From Acidimicrobiales bacterium (GTDB taxonomy: Bacteria; Actinomycetota; Acidimicrobiia; Acidimicrobiales; RAAP-2), in contig JADMIJ010000006.1 of assembly GCA_015478655.1 (NCBI GenBank), positions 1 to 64,000 on the forward strand: a DNA stretch of 64,000 nucleotides, given 5' to 3'. The notes under the pieces are model-generated. The model searched no databases and was not told the origin of the DNA. It saw only the letters and a list, made by a program, of their open reading frames with translations. Each line of letters starts with the position of its first letter. Position 1 is the stretch's first letter. Below are positions 1 to 9,164 of the stretch, one piece after another. The position numbers and the translations under genes were made by a program.

Positions 1-61
1 TGCTTCCACACGCAGAGTCTACATCGCGCGGATTAACCTATGGTGGACCCTTAGACCCCGG

Positions 62-442
62 CTACCCCGGGACCAGCTCGATCCGGTTGCCGAACGGGTC
101 GTCCACATGCCACTGGGGGCGCCCCGGGACGTCCTCGGTGCGCCGGGTCGGGTGGCCCGCACGATCGAGCAGGCGACAGAGACCGTCGACATCGGCCACC
201 ACCAGTGCCGGGTGGGCCTTGCGGGCCGCTCGGAAGTCCTCGTCCACGCCCAGGTGCACCTTGACGGCTCCCTGTTCGAACCAACAGCCGCCCCGCACGG
301 CCAGCTCGGCCGGCTTGGCGACCCGCGGCAGCCCGAGCAGTCCCTCGAAGAAGGCCTCGGCCCTGCGCTCCGCGTCCGGCCCCGGGGGCATGGCCAGTTG
401 GACGTGGTCGATCCCGACCACCCGATGTCGGGCATCCGTCAT
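62..442 (-). CDS. Glyoxalase/bleomycin-resistance fold protein
   Basis: Small protein of 126 residues from the VOC (vicinal oxygen chelate) superfamily, which are usually cytosolic metal-dependent lyases, isomerases or dioxygenases, or ligand-binding proteins. The family pattern is visible: an early GIDHVQLAMPPG segment, then WFEQGAVKVHLGV, and a closing WHVDDPFGNRIELVPG strand ending in the usual metal-ligand Glu. The start chosen at 442 gives an ATGA overlap with the stop of the upstream glyoxalase gene, so the two are probably co-translated. An in-frame extension to 565 reads into the neighbour and is not supported. The substrate cannot be inferred; the single-domain size suggests it works as a dimer or pairs with its neighbour. 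Confidence 0.85.
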   Translation of the reverse strand: MTDARHRVVGIDHVQLAMPPGPDAERRAEAFFEGLLGLPRVAKPAELAVRGGCWFEQGAVKVHLGVDEDFRAARKAHPALVVADVDGLCRLLDRAGHPTRRTEDVPGRPQWHVDDPFGNRIELVPG

Positions 443-903
443 CGGGTGGCACCTGCGGTCGGAGGCTTGCGCTGGTCGCGGCGTAAGGGATGGTCCGCCG
501 GCACCTCCACCAGATGGATGCGGAGCCCGTCGGGGTCGTCGATCCATGCCTCGATCAACCCCCACGGCTCGAGGGTGGGAGGTCGGACCACGGGCACGCC
601 CCGAGACATGAGCTCATCGACGGTGGCGCCGATGGCCCGGACCTGAAGCCACAGCGTGATCCCGGGGCCGGCCTGGACCGGAGCTGCGCCCATGGGTCCG
701 GCCTTGTCCGACGGGTGCAGACCCACCGGTGGGAGCGCTCCCACCACCTCGATCAGCCCCCCTCCGGCGAAGAAGACGACACCGCGGCCACGCCCCTCCC
801 CGAACTCCCGGGCCACCGGCAGGTCGAGGGCCTCGCCGTAGAAGGCCAGGGAGCGGTCGAGGTCGGAGGGGTGGATGATGGTCCGGCTTGTCAGTACCTG
901 CAC
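439..903 (-). CDS. Glyoxalase/bleomycin-resistance fold protein
   Basis: A second VOC-superfamily protein, 154 residues. The sequence begins with VQVLTSRTIIHPSDLDRS, typical of actinobacterial glyoxalase-like proteins, and ends with EAWIDDPDGLRIHLVEVP, where the last strand carries the expected Glu/His ligands. The GTG start at 903 is preferred over ATG at 960 because a GGAGG Shine-Dalgarno sequence lies six bases upstream and because homologues begin at this strand. Its TGA overlaps the ATG of the next glyoxalase gene. Two tandem single-domain VOC proteins are compatible with a heteromeric enzyme, but no substrate can be assigned. Confidence 0.85.
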   Translation of the reverse strand: MQVLTSRTIIHPSDLDRSLAFYGEALDLPVAREFGEGRGRGVVFFAGGGLIEVVGALPPVGLHPSDKAGPMGAAPVQAGPGITLWLQVRAIGATVDELMSRGVPVVRPPTLEPWGLIEAWIDDPDGLRIHLVEVPADHPLRRDQRKPPTAGATR

Positions 904-997
904 GCTCTGCCTCCATGGGCCCGGAGGGGCCCGGTTCCACGGTGCCATGCCAGCCACCACGACGCCACCGTCGCCCGGGTGGGCGCCTTCTCCTCGC

Positions 998-1450
998 TCA
1001 GTAGGTGGTGGCGGACCGCATCGTCAGCGTCGCCGATCTGGCCGCGTCCAGCATGGCTTGCCCCGCCACCAACACCGAAAGGTCGCCCCGCACCCGGATC
1101 CGGCCCGTGTTCAGCGCTTCGGCCGGAGCCAGCTCGCCCTTCGACATGGCCGCCGCATCCTCGTAGGACAGGACGATGGTGACGTCGGTCCGGACGGGGT
1201 CCGACCGGGGCGGCCCCGCGCTGACGCCGTCGTCGCCATGCCGCGGCTCCAGATGAAGGTGCAGCGAACCCTGGTCGACTCGCAGCATGAGTCGGACGTC
1301 CCCGTCGGGCGTGCCGTGGACCTCCTGCACCACGGTGAACGTGCCCCCGCTGGCCCCCAGCCCGGCATCGGGGTCGGGTCCGGGCACCTTGACCCCCTGC
1401 AGCGCGGCGTTGAACTCCTCAGCCCACGCAGGGCTCAGGAACCGGGCCAC
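998..1450 (-). CDS. SCP-2 sterol-transfer family protein
   Basis: Protein of 150 residues that looks like the actinobacterial SCP-2 lipid-binding fold. It opens with ARFLSPAWAEEFNAALQ and has the late pattern TIVLSYEDAAAMSKGELAP followed by GRIRVRGDLSVLVAG, the hydrophobic ligand tunnel region of the family. It is expected to bind lipids or acyl-CoAs in the cytosol; the ligand is unknown. The GTG at 1450 has a strong GGGAGGG ribosome-binding site just upstream and leaves a 22 bp gap after sdhB. A further upstream GTG at 1498 would overlap sdhB by 26 bp. It is downstream of sdhCAB on the same strand and may share its transcript. Confidence 0.8.
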   Translation of the reverse strand: MARFLSPAWAEEFNAALQGVKVPGPDPDAGLGASGGTFTVVQEVHGTPDGDVRLMLRVDQGSLHLHLEPRHGDDGVSAGPPRSDPVRTDVTIVLSYEDAAAMSKGELAPAEALNTGRIRVRGDLSVLVAGQAMLDAARSATLTMRSATTY

Positions 1451-1472
1451 GATTCCCTCCCGGCCGGCCGGG

Positions 1473-2408
1473 TCACCCTGGGGACGGATCGCCGGCACCA
1501 GGCGCGGCGGCGGCCGCCGTGGCTGGCTCCGGCGCAGGGATGCCGTTGGTCTCCGTCCGGGGCTGCACGGCGGCAGGACCGGTGGCGGGCGACGTGGCGG
1601 CCGCTTCGGCCGGTGAGCGCTTGTTGCGCTTGAGGATCTTCCGGCCGAGCCACGCCACCGGATCGTAGGAGGCGTCCACCACCCGCTCCTTCAGGGGGAT
1701 GATGGCGTTGTCGGTGATCTTGATGTGCTCGGGACAGACCTCGGTGCAGCATTTGGTGATGTTGCACTTCCCCAGGCCCTGCTCCTGTTGGAGGAGCTGC
1801 CGCCGGTCGTTGACGTCCAGGGGATGCATCTCCAGCTCGGCCGCCCGGGCGAAGAACCGAGGGCCGGCGAAGGCCGTCTTGTTCTCTTCGTGGTCACGGA
1901 TGACGTGGCAGACGTCCTGGCACAGGAAGCACTCGATGCACTTGCGGAACTCCTGGCTCCGCTCGACGTCGATCTGCTGCATGCGATAGCCGCCCACCTT
2001 CTCCTCGTCGGCCGTCTTCGCCCGCGGTGCGAACGGGGGGATCCGCTTGGCCACCTCGTAGTTGTACGAGACATCGGTGACCAGATCCCTCAGGATGGGG
2101 AACGCCCTCATGGGGGCCACGGTGACCGCCTCACCGACAGGAAGCGAGTCCATCCGGGTCATACACATGAGGGCGGGACGACCGTTGATCTCCGCCGAGC
2201 ACGAGCCGCACTTGCCGGCCTTGCAGTTCCACCGGCAGGCCAGGTCCGGGGCCTGGGTGGCCTGCACCCGGTGGATGACGTCCAGCACCACCTCGCCCTC
2301 CTGGGACGGCATCACGTAGTCGGTGAACGAACCGCCCGTCTCATCGCCGCGCCACAGACGCATGGTCACCTCGTCGGTGCCTCCAGTGCCGACCGGGTCC
2401 TCGGCCAT
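1473..2408 (-). CDS. sdhB: Succinate dehydrogenase iron-sulfur subunit
   Basis: Iron-sulfur subunit of succinate:quinone oxidoreductase, 311 residues, passing electrons from the SdhA flavin to the membrane quinone site. The N-terminal ferredoxin part carries CRWNCKAGKCGSC plus a later CMT, the [2Fe-2S] ligands. The C-terminal part has CIECFLCQDVCH and CNITKCCTEVCPEH, which supply the [4Fe-4S] and [3Fe-4S] ligands. About 45 Ala/Pro/Thr-rich residues extend the C terminus beyond the usual end; these look disordered. The start at 2408 overlaps the stop of sdhA by one base, so translation is coupled. In-frame sequence further upstream lies inside sdhA and is not part of the gene. Confidence 0.95.
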   Translation of the reverse strand: MAEDPVGTGGTDEVTMRLWRGDETGGSFTDYVMPSQEGEVVLDVIHRVQATQAPDLACRWNCKAGKCGSCSAEINGRPALMCMTRMDSLPVGEAVTVAPMRAFPILRDLVTDVSYNYEVAKRIPPFAPRAKTADEEKVGGYRMQQIDVERSQEFRKCIECFLCQDVCHVIRDHEENKTAFAGPRFFARAAELEMHPLDVNDRRQLLQQEQGLGKCNITKCCTEVCPEHIKITDNAIIPLKERVVDASYDPVAWLGRKILKRNKRSPAEAAATSPATGPAAVQPRTETNGIPAPEPATAAAAAPGAGDPSPG

Positions 2409-4249
2409 CAGTTTGCCTCCTCGAGCAGCTCGTTGAGGTCGTCGGGCAGGGCCGGGACCGGTTCCGGATCGACGGTGACGGATCGGATCGACGGGGTGCC
2501 GCCGACTCCTTCTGCCCCGGCACCTTGCGCCGAGATCCGTTCGACGAAATGCAGCCCACCCATTTCGCCGACCGCCTTCGGAAAGTCGTCGCGGGTGTGT
2601 CCGCCCCGGCTCTCCTTGCGGTTGATTGCACCGAGAGTCGTGCACCGGGAGACGGTCAGCATGGCGGCCAGGTCTGTGGCCAGGTTCCAGCCCGGGTTGT
2701 AGCGACGGCCACCGCTCAGCGCCACCCGGTTGGCCCGATCCTCGAGCGCATCGAGCTGACCCACCGCCTCATCGAGCTCGGAACCGGTGCGGATGATGCC
2801 GACCAATCGCTGCATGGTGTCCTGCAGATCGTGCTGGATGTCGTAGGGGTTCTCGCCCTTCTCGCGGGAGAACGGAGCCACGGCGGCGTCGATGGTGGCG
2901 CCGATCTGGCCCTCGTCGAGGCTGCCGGGGCCGGATCGGTCCGAGGCGAACTCGGCCGCCCCGACGCCCGCCCTCCGACCGAAGACCAGGAGATCCGACA
3001 GCGAGTTGCCTCCCAGGCGGTTGGCTCCGTGCAGCCCACCGGCCACCTCGCCGGCGGCGAACAGCCCGGCCGCGGTGGTGGCCGTCGAGTCGGCGTCCAC
3101 TCTGACGCCCCCCATGATGTAGTGGCAGGTGGGCCCCACTTCCATGGGCTTGGCCGTGATGTCCACCCCGGCCAGCTCCTTGAACTGGTGGTACATCGAG
3201 GGGAGCCGGCGGCGGATGTCCTCGGCCGTCCGCCGCGAGGCGATGTCGAGGAACACGCCGCCGTGGGGGCTGCCCCGGCCCGCCTTCACCTCGCTGTTGA
3301 TCGACCGGGCCACCTCGTCCCGGGGGAGCAGCTCCGGCGGCCTGCGCCCGGCCGAATGGTCGTCGTACCACTTGTCGGCCTCGTCCTCCGAGTCGGCGGT
3401 CTCCGCCGCGAACATCGAGGGGATGTAGTCGAACATGAACCGGTCGCCGTCCGAATTGCGGAGGATCCCGCCGTCGCCGCGCACACCTTCGGTCACCAGG
3501 AGCCCGCGTACTGACAGGGGCCAGACCATCCCGGTCGGGTGGAACTGCACGAATTCCATGTCGATGAGGTCGGCGCCGGCCCACAGGGACATGGCGTGCC
3601 CGTCGCCGGTCGACTCCCACGAGTTGGAGGTGTACATCCAACTCTTCCCCACACCGCCGGCCGCCATCACCACCGCCTTGGCCTTGAACACCACGAACTC
3701 TCCTGACGGGCGCCAGTACCCGATCACCCCGGAGACCACGCCGTCGGCGTCCTGGAGGAGACGGAGGACCTTGACTTCCATGAAGACCTCGATGCCGTCG
3801 GCCACCGCCTTCTGCTGCAGGGTCCGGATCAGTTCGAGGCCGGTGCGGTCGCCGATGTGGGCCAGCCGGGCGAAACGGTGCCCGCCGAAGTCGCGCTGGA
3901 GGATCAGCCCGTCCCCGGTCCGGTCGAAGAGGGCGCCCCACTCTTCGAGCTCGCGCACGCGGTCCGGCGCCTCTTGGGCGTGGAGTTGGGCCATGCGCCA
4001 GTTGTTCAGCATCTTGCCGCCCCGCATGGTGTCCCGGAAGTGGACCTTCCAGTTGTCCTCGGGGTGGACGTTTCCCAACGCCGCGGCCACGCCGCCTTCG
4101 GCCATCACGGTGTGGGCCTTGCCCAGCAACGACTTGCACACCAGCGCCGTGCGCAGGCCCCGCGAACGGGCCTCGATCGCCGCCCGCAGTCCCGCTCCTC
4201 CTGCTCCAACGACGATGACGTCGAAGTCGTAGGTCTCGTACTCAGGCAT
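2408..4249 (-). CDS. sdhA: Succinate dehydrogenase/fumarate reductase flavoprotein subunit
   Basis: Catalytic flavoprotein of 613 residues that oxidises succinate to fumarate in the TCA cycle. The dinucleotide-binding GAGGAG motif lies at residues 15-20, and the AHTVMAEGG segment has the His (about residue 46) that carries covalent FAD in this family. Further family blocks are FVQFHPTGM, HGANRLGGNSLSDLLVFGR and a C-terminal SRGGHTRDDFP. The ATG at 4249 matches the normal family N terminus; the frame stays open further upstream only because it runs antiphase through sdhC. It lies between sdhC (14 bp gap) and sdhB (one-base overlap) in one operon and would sit on the cytoplasmic face of the membrane. 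Confidence 0.96.
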   Translation of the reverse strand: MPEYETYDFDVIVVGAGGAGLRAAIEARSRGLRTALVCKSLLGKAHTVMAEGGVAAALGNVHPEDNWKVHFRDTMRGGKMLNNWRMAQLHAQEAPDRVRELEEWGALFDRTGDGLILQRDFGGHRFARLAHIGDRTGLELIRTLQQKAVADGIEVFMEVKVLRLLQDADGVVSGVIGYWRPSGEFVVFKAKAVVMAAGGVGKSWMYTSNSWESTGDGHAMSLWAGADLIDMEFVQFHPTGMVWPLSVRGLLVTEGVRGDGGILRNSDGDRFMFDYIPSMFAAETADSEDEADKWYDDHSAGRRPPELLPRDEVARSINSEVKAGRGSPHGGVFLDIASRRTAEDIRRRLPSMYHQFKELAGVDITAKPMEVGPTCHYIMGGVRVDADSTATTAAGLFAAGEVAGGLHGANRLGGNSLSDLLVFGRRAGVGAAEFASDRSGPGSLDEGQIGATIDAAVAPFSREKGENPYDIQHDLQDTMQRLVGIIRTGSELDEAVGQLDALEDRANRVALSGGRRYNPGWNLATDLAAMLTVSRCTTLGAINRKESRGGHTRDDFPKAVGEMGGLHFVERISAQGAGAEGVGGTPSIRSVTVDPEPVPALPDDLNELLEEAN

Positions 4250-4263
4250 GTGTCCGATACCCC

Positions 4264-5088
4264 TTAGAAATGGAATCCGTAGTCGCTGATGGTCCCGCTG
4301 GCCACCAGCCGGATGTAGAGATCGGTGAAGGCCACGAAAACGAGGCTCATCCAGGCGAAAAGCATATGCCGGGCATTGAGCGGGGTGAGGGCCGTCCACA
4401 CCCGGTGGCGAATGGGCGACTTGGAGAACTGCTTGACGCCGCCCCCGCACAGGTGGCGGCAGGCGTGGCAGCTGATCGAGTACAGCCACAACAGGGAGGC
4501 GTTGATGAGCAGCACCACGGTGCCCACGCTGATCCCGATGCCGACGCCAGGTTGCTGGAACGCCACCACCGCGTCGATGGTCAGGATGGTGTTGAAGATC
4601 AGGAGGATGTAGAAGAAGTACCGGTGGATGTTCTGCAGCAGCAGGGGGAAGCGCGTCTCCCCGGTGTAGGAGCCGTGGGCGTCGGACACCGCGCAGGCCG
4701 GCGGGGCCAGCCAGAAGGAGCGGTAGTAGGCCTTGCGGTAGTAGTAGCAGGTCAAGCGGAAGCCGAGGGGGAAGATGAGGATCAACAGGGCCGGGGAGAT
4801 GGTCCACCAGGTGATGACCGTGCCCGGGTGGCTGCCGGGCACGCAACTCTGGGTCAGGCACGGCGAATAGAAGGGCGAGATCAGATTGCGGTGCATGTCC
4901 GCGCCCACGTAGTAGTTCTTGTTGACGAAGGCCGCCCAGCTGGAATAGGCGACGAATGCGGTCAAGACGGTCACCGTCACCACCGGCTGGACCCAATAAC
5001 GGTCCTTGCGGAGGGTGGGGACGGAAGGGCCGCCCCGAGCCCCTCCCAGCACCACCGGGGTAACCTTGGCGTCCTCCAACGTGGTCAA
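4264..5088 (-). CDS. sdhC: Succinate dehydrogenase membrane subunit (mycobacterial Sdh1-like)
   Basis: Single membrane-anchor subunit of 274 residues, first gene of the sdhCAB operon. About five hydrophobic segments are visible (near residues 33-55, 93-112, 152-174, 183-208 and 243-265), longer than the classical three-helix SdhC or SdhD. There is no separate sdhD. A cysteine/histidine-rich segment SCHACRHLCGG lies at the end of the fourth segment. Mycobacterial Sdh1 enzymes of this architecture are reported to hold an extra membrane-embedded Rieske-type [2Fe-2S] cluster, and this Cys/His segment is the likely ligand site here (inference). The subunit forms the menaquinone site. Confidence 0.88.
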   Translation of the reverse strand: MTTLEDAKVTPVVLGGARGGPSVPTLRKDRYWVQPVVTVTVLTAFVAYSSWAAFVNKNYYVGADMHRNLISPFYSPCLTQSCVPGSHPGTVITWWTISPALLILIFPLGFRLTCYYYRKAYYRSFWLAPPACAVSDAHGSYTGETRFPLLLQNIHRYFFYILLIFNTILTIDAVVAFQQPGVGIGISVGTVVLLINASLLWLYSISCHACRHLCGGGVKQFSKSPIRHRVWTALTPLNARHMLFAWMSLVFVAFTDLYIRLVASGTISDYGFHF

Positions 5089-5357
5089 GTCGTCTCTCCC
5101 TCACTGGCCCCTTCAGGCCGCTTGTCGACACGGCCGAAGGGCCGGTTTGCGCGCAGGCCCAGGGGCCTGGATCGCTGATCGACCATCATCTTTCCATCCC
5201 GGCGCCCTGGTTGCGAAACTATCGGGCTTCAGCCCGCGCCGGTGGCGCCCTGGGCCGAGACGGCGAGCCGTGCGCCGCCCGGCCACCGGGTCGACACCAC
5301 ACCCGCCCGGCCGGGGCCGACGCAACGGTGGCGGATCGTCACGCGTAGGCTGACCCC
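5089..5357. promoter_or_regulatory. Divergent promoter region of sdhCAB and the MoxR/VWA operon
   Basis: This 269 bp gap separates two divergent operons, so it must hold both promoters. I see no confident -35/-10 pair. Two inverted repeats lie in the presumed sdhC leader: CTTCaGGCCG at 5111-5120 with CGGCCGAAG at 5131-5139, and CAGGCC at 5154-5159 with GGCCTG at 5164-5169. They could be leader hairpins or operator half-sites. GC-rich DNA produces such repeats by chance, so confidence in them is low. Confidence 0.35.
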
Positions 5358-6872
5358 ATGACCCCGCCGGAGCCCTCCGCCCACGCCGACGCCCCCCCAT
5401 CAGCCCTGGACCTGAGCACCAGGCTGACCCCTCCTCCCGACAGCACCACGGTCGGCCGGCTGCGTGACGCCGGGTGGAAGTCGATCCCGGTCGCCGAGGA
5501 GATCAGGCGCAACGCCTCGGCCCGCATCGCCGCCGGCCAGCCCCTGGTCAGCGGCGTGCTGGGCTTCGACCACAGCGTGTTGCCCCAGCTCGAGAACGCC
5601 GTGCTGGCTGGCCACGACGTGATCCTGCTGGGCGAGCGGGGCCAGGCGAAGACGCGGATCATCCGCTCCCTGGTCGGCCTGCTCGACGAGTGGTTGCCCA
5701 TCGTGGCCCACTCCGAGGTGAACGACGACCCCTACCATCCCATCTCCCGATTCGCCCGGGACCTCCTGGCCGAGGCCGGGGAGGACCTCCCGGTGTCATG
5801 GGTGCACCGGAGCGAGCGCTACGGGGAGAAGCTGGCCACCCCTGACACGTCCATCGCCGACCTCATCGGTGAAGTGGACCCGATCCGGGTGGCGGAGGGC
5901 CGCTACCTCTCCGACGAGCTGACCATTCACTACGGTCTGGTGCCCCGGCTGAATCGGGGCATCTTCGCCGTCAACGAGCTTCCCGACCTGGCCGAGCGAA
6001 TCCAGGTCGGCCTGCTCAACGTCCTCGAGGAGCGGGACGTGCAGATCCGGGGCCACCGGGTCCGGCTTCCGCTCGACATCGTGCTGGTGGCCACGGCCAA
6101 CCCCGAGGACTACACCAATCGGGGGCGGATCATCACGCCGCTGAAGGACCGCTTCGGCGCCCAGATCCGCACCCACTATCCGCCGGATGCAGCCACTGAG
6201 CTCAGCATCGCCGTGCTGGAGGCCGACCTCCCCGGTCGGGTGGATTCCGGTGAGGGCCATGGCGAGGACCGTCCCGGCACCGTAAGGGTGGAAGTGCCCG
6301 ACTTCATGGCGGAGGTGGTGGCCGAGCTCAGCCAGCTGGCCCGCCAGAGCCCGCACCTCAACCAACGCTCCGGGGTGTCGGTGCGCCTGACCATCGCCAA
6401 CTACGAGACCTTGGTGGCCAACGCCACCCGTCGAGCACTCCGCAACGGCGAGACCGAGGCCGTGCCCCGGATCTCCGACCTCCAGGCCCTGGTCTCCTCC
6501 ACCCAGGGGAAAGTCGAGATCGAGTCGCTGGAGGAGGGGCGCGAAGAGATCCTCCTGTCGCAATTGGTGTCGGCCGCGGTGCTGCTGGTCTTCCGCCGAC
6601 GGGTCCAACTCGATGAACCCCAGGCCGTTATCGGTGCCTTCGACGCCGACACCGTGGTGCACGCCGGGGACGATCTCCCGGCGACCGCCTATGCCGGCAC
6701 CCTGGCCCAGATGCCCCCGTTGTCCGCCCCCGTCTTGAAGCTGACCGGCGGGTCAGAGGACCCCGGCGTGGTGGCCAGCGCGGTGGAGTTCCTGTTGGAG
6801 GGCCTGCACCTGACCAAGCGCCTCAACAAGGAAGCGGCCGGATCCCGGGCCACCTACCGGGGTCGCGGATGA
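5358..6872 (+). CDS. MoxR-like/magnesium-chelatase-type AAA+ ATPase
   Basis: AAA+ ATPase of 504 residues. The Walker A motif is GERGQAKT (residues 92-99), the Walker B-like element is GIFAVNELPDL, and ATANPEDYTNRGRI followed by PLKDRFG gives the sensor-1 and arginine-finger region of the MoxR/BchI clade. The core is followed by about 200 residues with the helical lid domain. The next gene overlaps it by ATGA and encodes a VWA protein. In established MoxR/VWA and BchI/ChlD pairs the ATPase and VWA partner form a chaperone-like complex that activates or inserts metal into a client. The client cannot be deduced here. Confidence 0.88.
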   Translation: MTPPEPSAHADAPPSALDLSTRLTPPPDSTTVGRLRDAGWKSIPVAEEIRRNASARIAAGQPLVSGVLGFDHSVLPQLENAVLAGHDVILLGERGQAKTRIIRSLVGLLDEWLPIVAHSEVNDDPYHPISRFARDLLAEAGEDLPVSWVHRSERYGEKLATPDTSIADLIGEVDPIRVAEGRYLSDELTIHYGLVPRLNRGIFAVNELPDLAERIQVGLLNVLEERDVQIRGHRVRLPLDIVLVATANPEDYTNRGRIITPLKDRFGAQIRTHYPPDAATELSIAVLEADLPGRVDSGEGHGEDRPGTVRVEVPDFMAEVVAELSQLARQSPHLNQRSGVSVRLTIANYETLVANATRRALRNGETEAVPRISDLQALVSSTQGKVEIESLEEGREEILLSQLVSAAVLLVFRRRVQLDEPQAVIGAFDADTVVHAGDDLPATAYAGTLAQMPPLSAPVLKLTGGSEDPGVVASAVEFLLEGLHLTKRLNKEAAGSRATYRGRG

Positions 6873-8902
6873 CCTGGCGGTTCGACTACCGGCGCTGGGA
6901 CGGTACCCAGGACTCCCTCGTCGACGACACCGACTCGGTGCTGTCGCAGTTGACCGACGACGTGCTGGCCAACGGCGACCTCCACGAGGCGCTGCAGCGG
7001 ATGCTCAACCGGGGTTGGCGCACCCCCGACGGTCAGCAGGTCCAGGGGCTGCGCGACCTGTTGGACCAGCTCCGCCTCGAACGGGAGGAACAGCTGGACC
7101 GGGGTGACCTCGGCGGCGCCTACCGGGAGATCGCCGAAGAGCTGCAGCAGGTCCTGGACGAGGAGCGATCCGGCATCGACCAGCTCGAGGCCGACGCCCG
7201 GGAGTCCGGGGACCAGCGCCGTCAGGAGGTCACCGACGAGGTGGCCACCGAGCGGCGCATGCAGCTCGACCTGCTCCCGAGCGATCTGGCCGGCACGGTG
7301 CGCGGGCTCCAGAACTATGAGTTCGTGTCCTCCGAGGCACGCCAGCACTTCGAGGAGCTGATGGAACGGCTGCGCGAGGAGGTGGCGAAGACCTACTTCG
7401 ACCAGATGTCCGATGCACTGTCCAACCCCGACCCCGAACAGCTGGCTCACATGCGGGATGGGTTCGACGCGCTGAACCGGATGATCGAGCAACGCGAGGC
7501 CGGCGAGGCCATCGATCCGACGTTCGAGTCCTTCATGGAGCGGTACGGCGACCTGTTCCCCGGCAACCCGTCGACCCTCGACGAGCTCTTGGAGCAGTTG
7601 GCGGCGCGGATGGCGGCGGCGCAGGCCATGTGGAACTCGATGTCCCCCGAGCAGCGCGCCCAGCTAAAAGGCCTGGCCGAGTCCCTCCTCGAGGACCTCG
7701 ACCTGCGGTGGCAGGTGGACAGGTTGGCCGGCAACCTGCAACGGGCCTTCCCCGGCGCCGGCTGGGACCAGCGGTTCCGATTCAGCGGCGACGAGCCGAT
7801 GGGCATGGGGGAGGGCACCGATGCCGCCGGGAGGCTGCGGGACCTCGATGAGCTCGAGAGCTTCCTGCGCTCGGCCACCTCGCCGGCCTCCCTGGCCGAG
7901 GTCGACCTCGACAAGGTGAGGAAGCACCTGGGCGACGACGCCGCCAAGTCGCTCGACCGCCTGTCCAAGCTGGCCAAGCAGCTGGCCGACGCCGGGCTCA
8001 TCGACCAGCGTGAAGGGCGCTTCGAGCTGACGCCCAAGGGCATCCGCCGGATCGGCCAGCAGGCACTCTCCGACCTGTTCGGCCAGTTGACCAAGGACCG
8101 GGTGGGCAACCACCGGACCACCTGGTCTGGGACCGGCCACGATCGGGAGGAGACGACCAAGGCCTATGAGTTCGGTGACCCCTTCAACCTCGACCTCTCC
8201 CGGACCGTGCACAACGCGGTGAGGCGGTCGGGGAGCGGCGTGCCCGTCCGCCTGTCACCCGACGACTTCGAAGTCATCGAGACGGAGGCCCTGACCAGAT
8301 CGGCCACCGTGCTCCTCCTCGACCTCTCGTTGTCGATGCCCATGCGCGACAACTTCGTGCCGGCCAAAAAGATGGCCCTGGCCCTGCACACCCTGATCAC
8401 CTCGCGGTTCCCCAGGGACTACCTCGGTCTCGTCGGCTTCTCCGAAGTGGCCCGGGTGATCGAGCCCGAGGACCTGCCCACTGTGAGCTGGGACTACGTC
8501 TACGGCACCAACTTGCAGCACGGCCTCATGCTGGCCCGCAAGATGCTCGCCCACCAGCAGGGAACCAAGCAGATCATCCTGGTCACCGACGGCGAGCCCA
8601 CCGCTCATATCGTCCCCTACGCCGACGGGGTCGGCTACGACGTCCGGTTCGAATACCCGCCCATCCCCGAGACGCTCGAGCTGACCCTGGCCGAGGTGCT
8701 GCGCTGCACCCGGACCGGCATCACCATCAACACCTTCCTGCTCGACCCGGATCGGGGCCTCCAGGGCTTCATCGAGCAGCTGGCCCGGATCAACCGGGGA
8801 CGGACGTTTGCCACCTCGCCGGACGAATTGGGCGACTACGTGCTGGTCGACTTCCTGGCCCACAAGTCCGCCCTCCGAGCGCGGGGCCGCCGCGCCGGCT
8901 GA
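6869..8902 (+). CDS. VWA-domain protein, partner of the MoxR-like ATPase
   Basis: Large protein of 677 residues. The N-terminal two thirds is highly charged and helical, with no recognised domain. The C terminus is a von Willebrand A domain with an intact MIDAS: DLSLSM near residue 484 (DxSxS), the following Thr region, and TDGE near residue 573. The start overlaps the ATPase stop by four bases (ATGA), so the two are stoichiometric partners. It resembles the CoxE/ChlD-type adaptors that connect a MoxR ATPase to its substrate. There is no signal peptide or membrane segment, so a cytosolic location is expected. Confidence 0.85.
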   Translation: MTWRFDYRRWDGTQDSLVDDTDSVLSQLTDDVLANGDLHEALQRMLNRGWRTPDGQQVQGLRDLLDQLRLEREEQLDRGDLGGAYREIAEELQQVLDEERSGIDQLEADARESGDQRRQEVTDEVATERRMQLDLLPSDLAGTVRGLQNYEFVSSEARQHFEELMERLREEVAKTYFDQMSDALSNPDPEQLAHMRDGFDALNRMIEQREAGEAIDPTFESFMERYGDLFPGNPSTLDELLEQLAARMAAAQAMWNSMSPEQRAQLKGLAESLLEDLDLRWQVDRLAGNLQRAFPGAGWDQRFRFSGDEPMGMGEGTDAAGRLRDLDELESFLRSATSPASLAEVDLDKVRKHLGDDAAKSLDRLSKLAKQLADAGLIDQREGRFELTPKGIRRIGQQALSDLFGQLTKDRVGNHRTTWSGTGHDREETTKAYEFGDPFNLDLSRTVHNAVRRSGSGVPVRLSPDDFEVIETEALTRSATVLLLDLSLSMPMRDNFVPAKKMALALHTLITSRFPRDYLGLVGFSEVARVIEPEDLPTVSWDYVYGTNLQHGLMLARKMLAHQQGTKQIILVTDGEPTAHIVPYADGVGYDVRFEYPPIPETLELTLAEVLRCTRTGITINTFLLDPDRGLQGFIEQLARINRGRTFATSPDELGDYVLVDFLAHKSALRARGRRAG

Positions 8903-9164
8903 GGCGGGAAGCGGAGGCCACTACGGCTGACCCCTTCCAGCGGCATCCGACCTAGTGGGGCCCCTATTTGGGTTCACCGCCCCTGGTCCCCACCTGGTCG
9001 CCGGCCACGAGCCCGCGGGGCGGTGCCGGACCTCGGAATTGGGTTGCCGGGTGAGCGGGCACGAGAGGTCCAGAGCATTGAACTCCTGTTCACAAGCAGA
9101 ATTTTCTTGCGTTTCCCACGCCGATGGTGAAAGATGACATATCTGTAGTTACATCCGTGCTATG

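Noticed and set aside
1725-2702. Long plus-strand reading frame of 325 codons opposite sdhB and sdhA
   Set aside because: Antisense shadow of two certain genes in GC-rich DNA; no domain and no ribosome-binding site.
2769-4139. Minus-strand frame of 456 codons inside sdhA
   Set aside because: Out-of-frame shadow of sdhA, Arg/Gly-rich with no family similarity.
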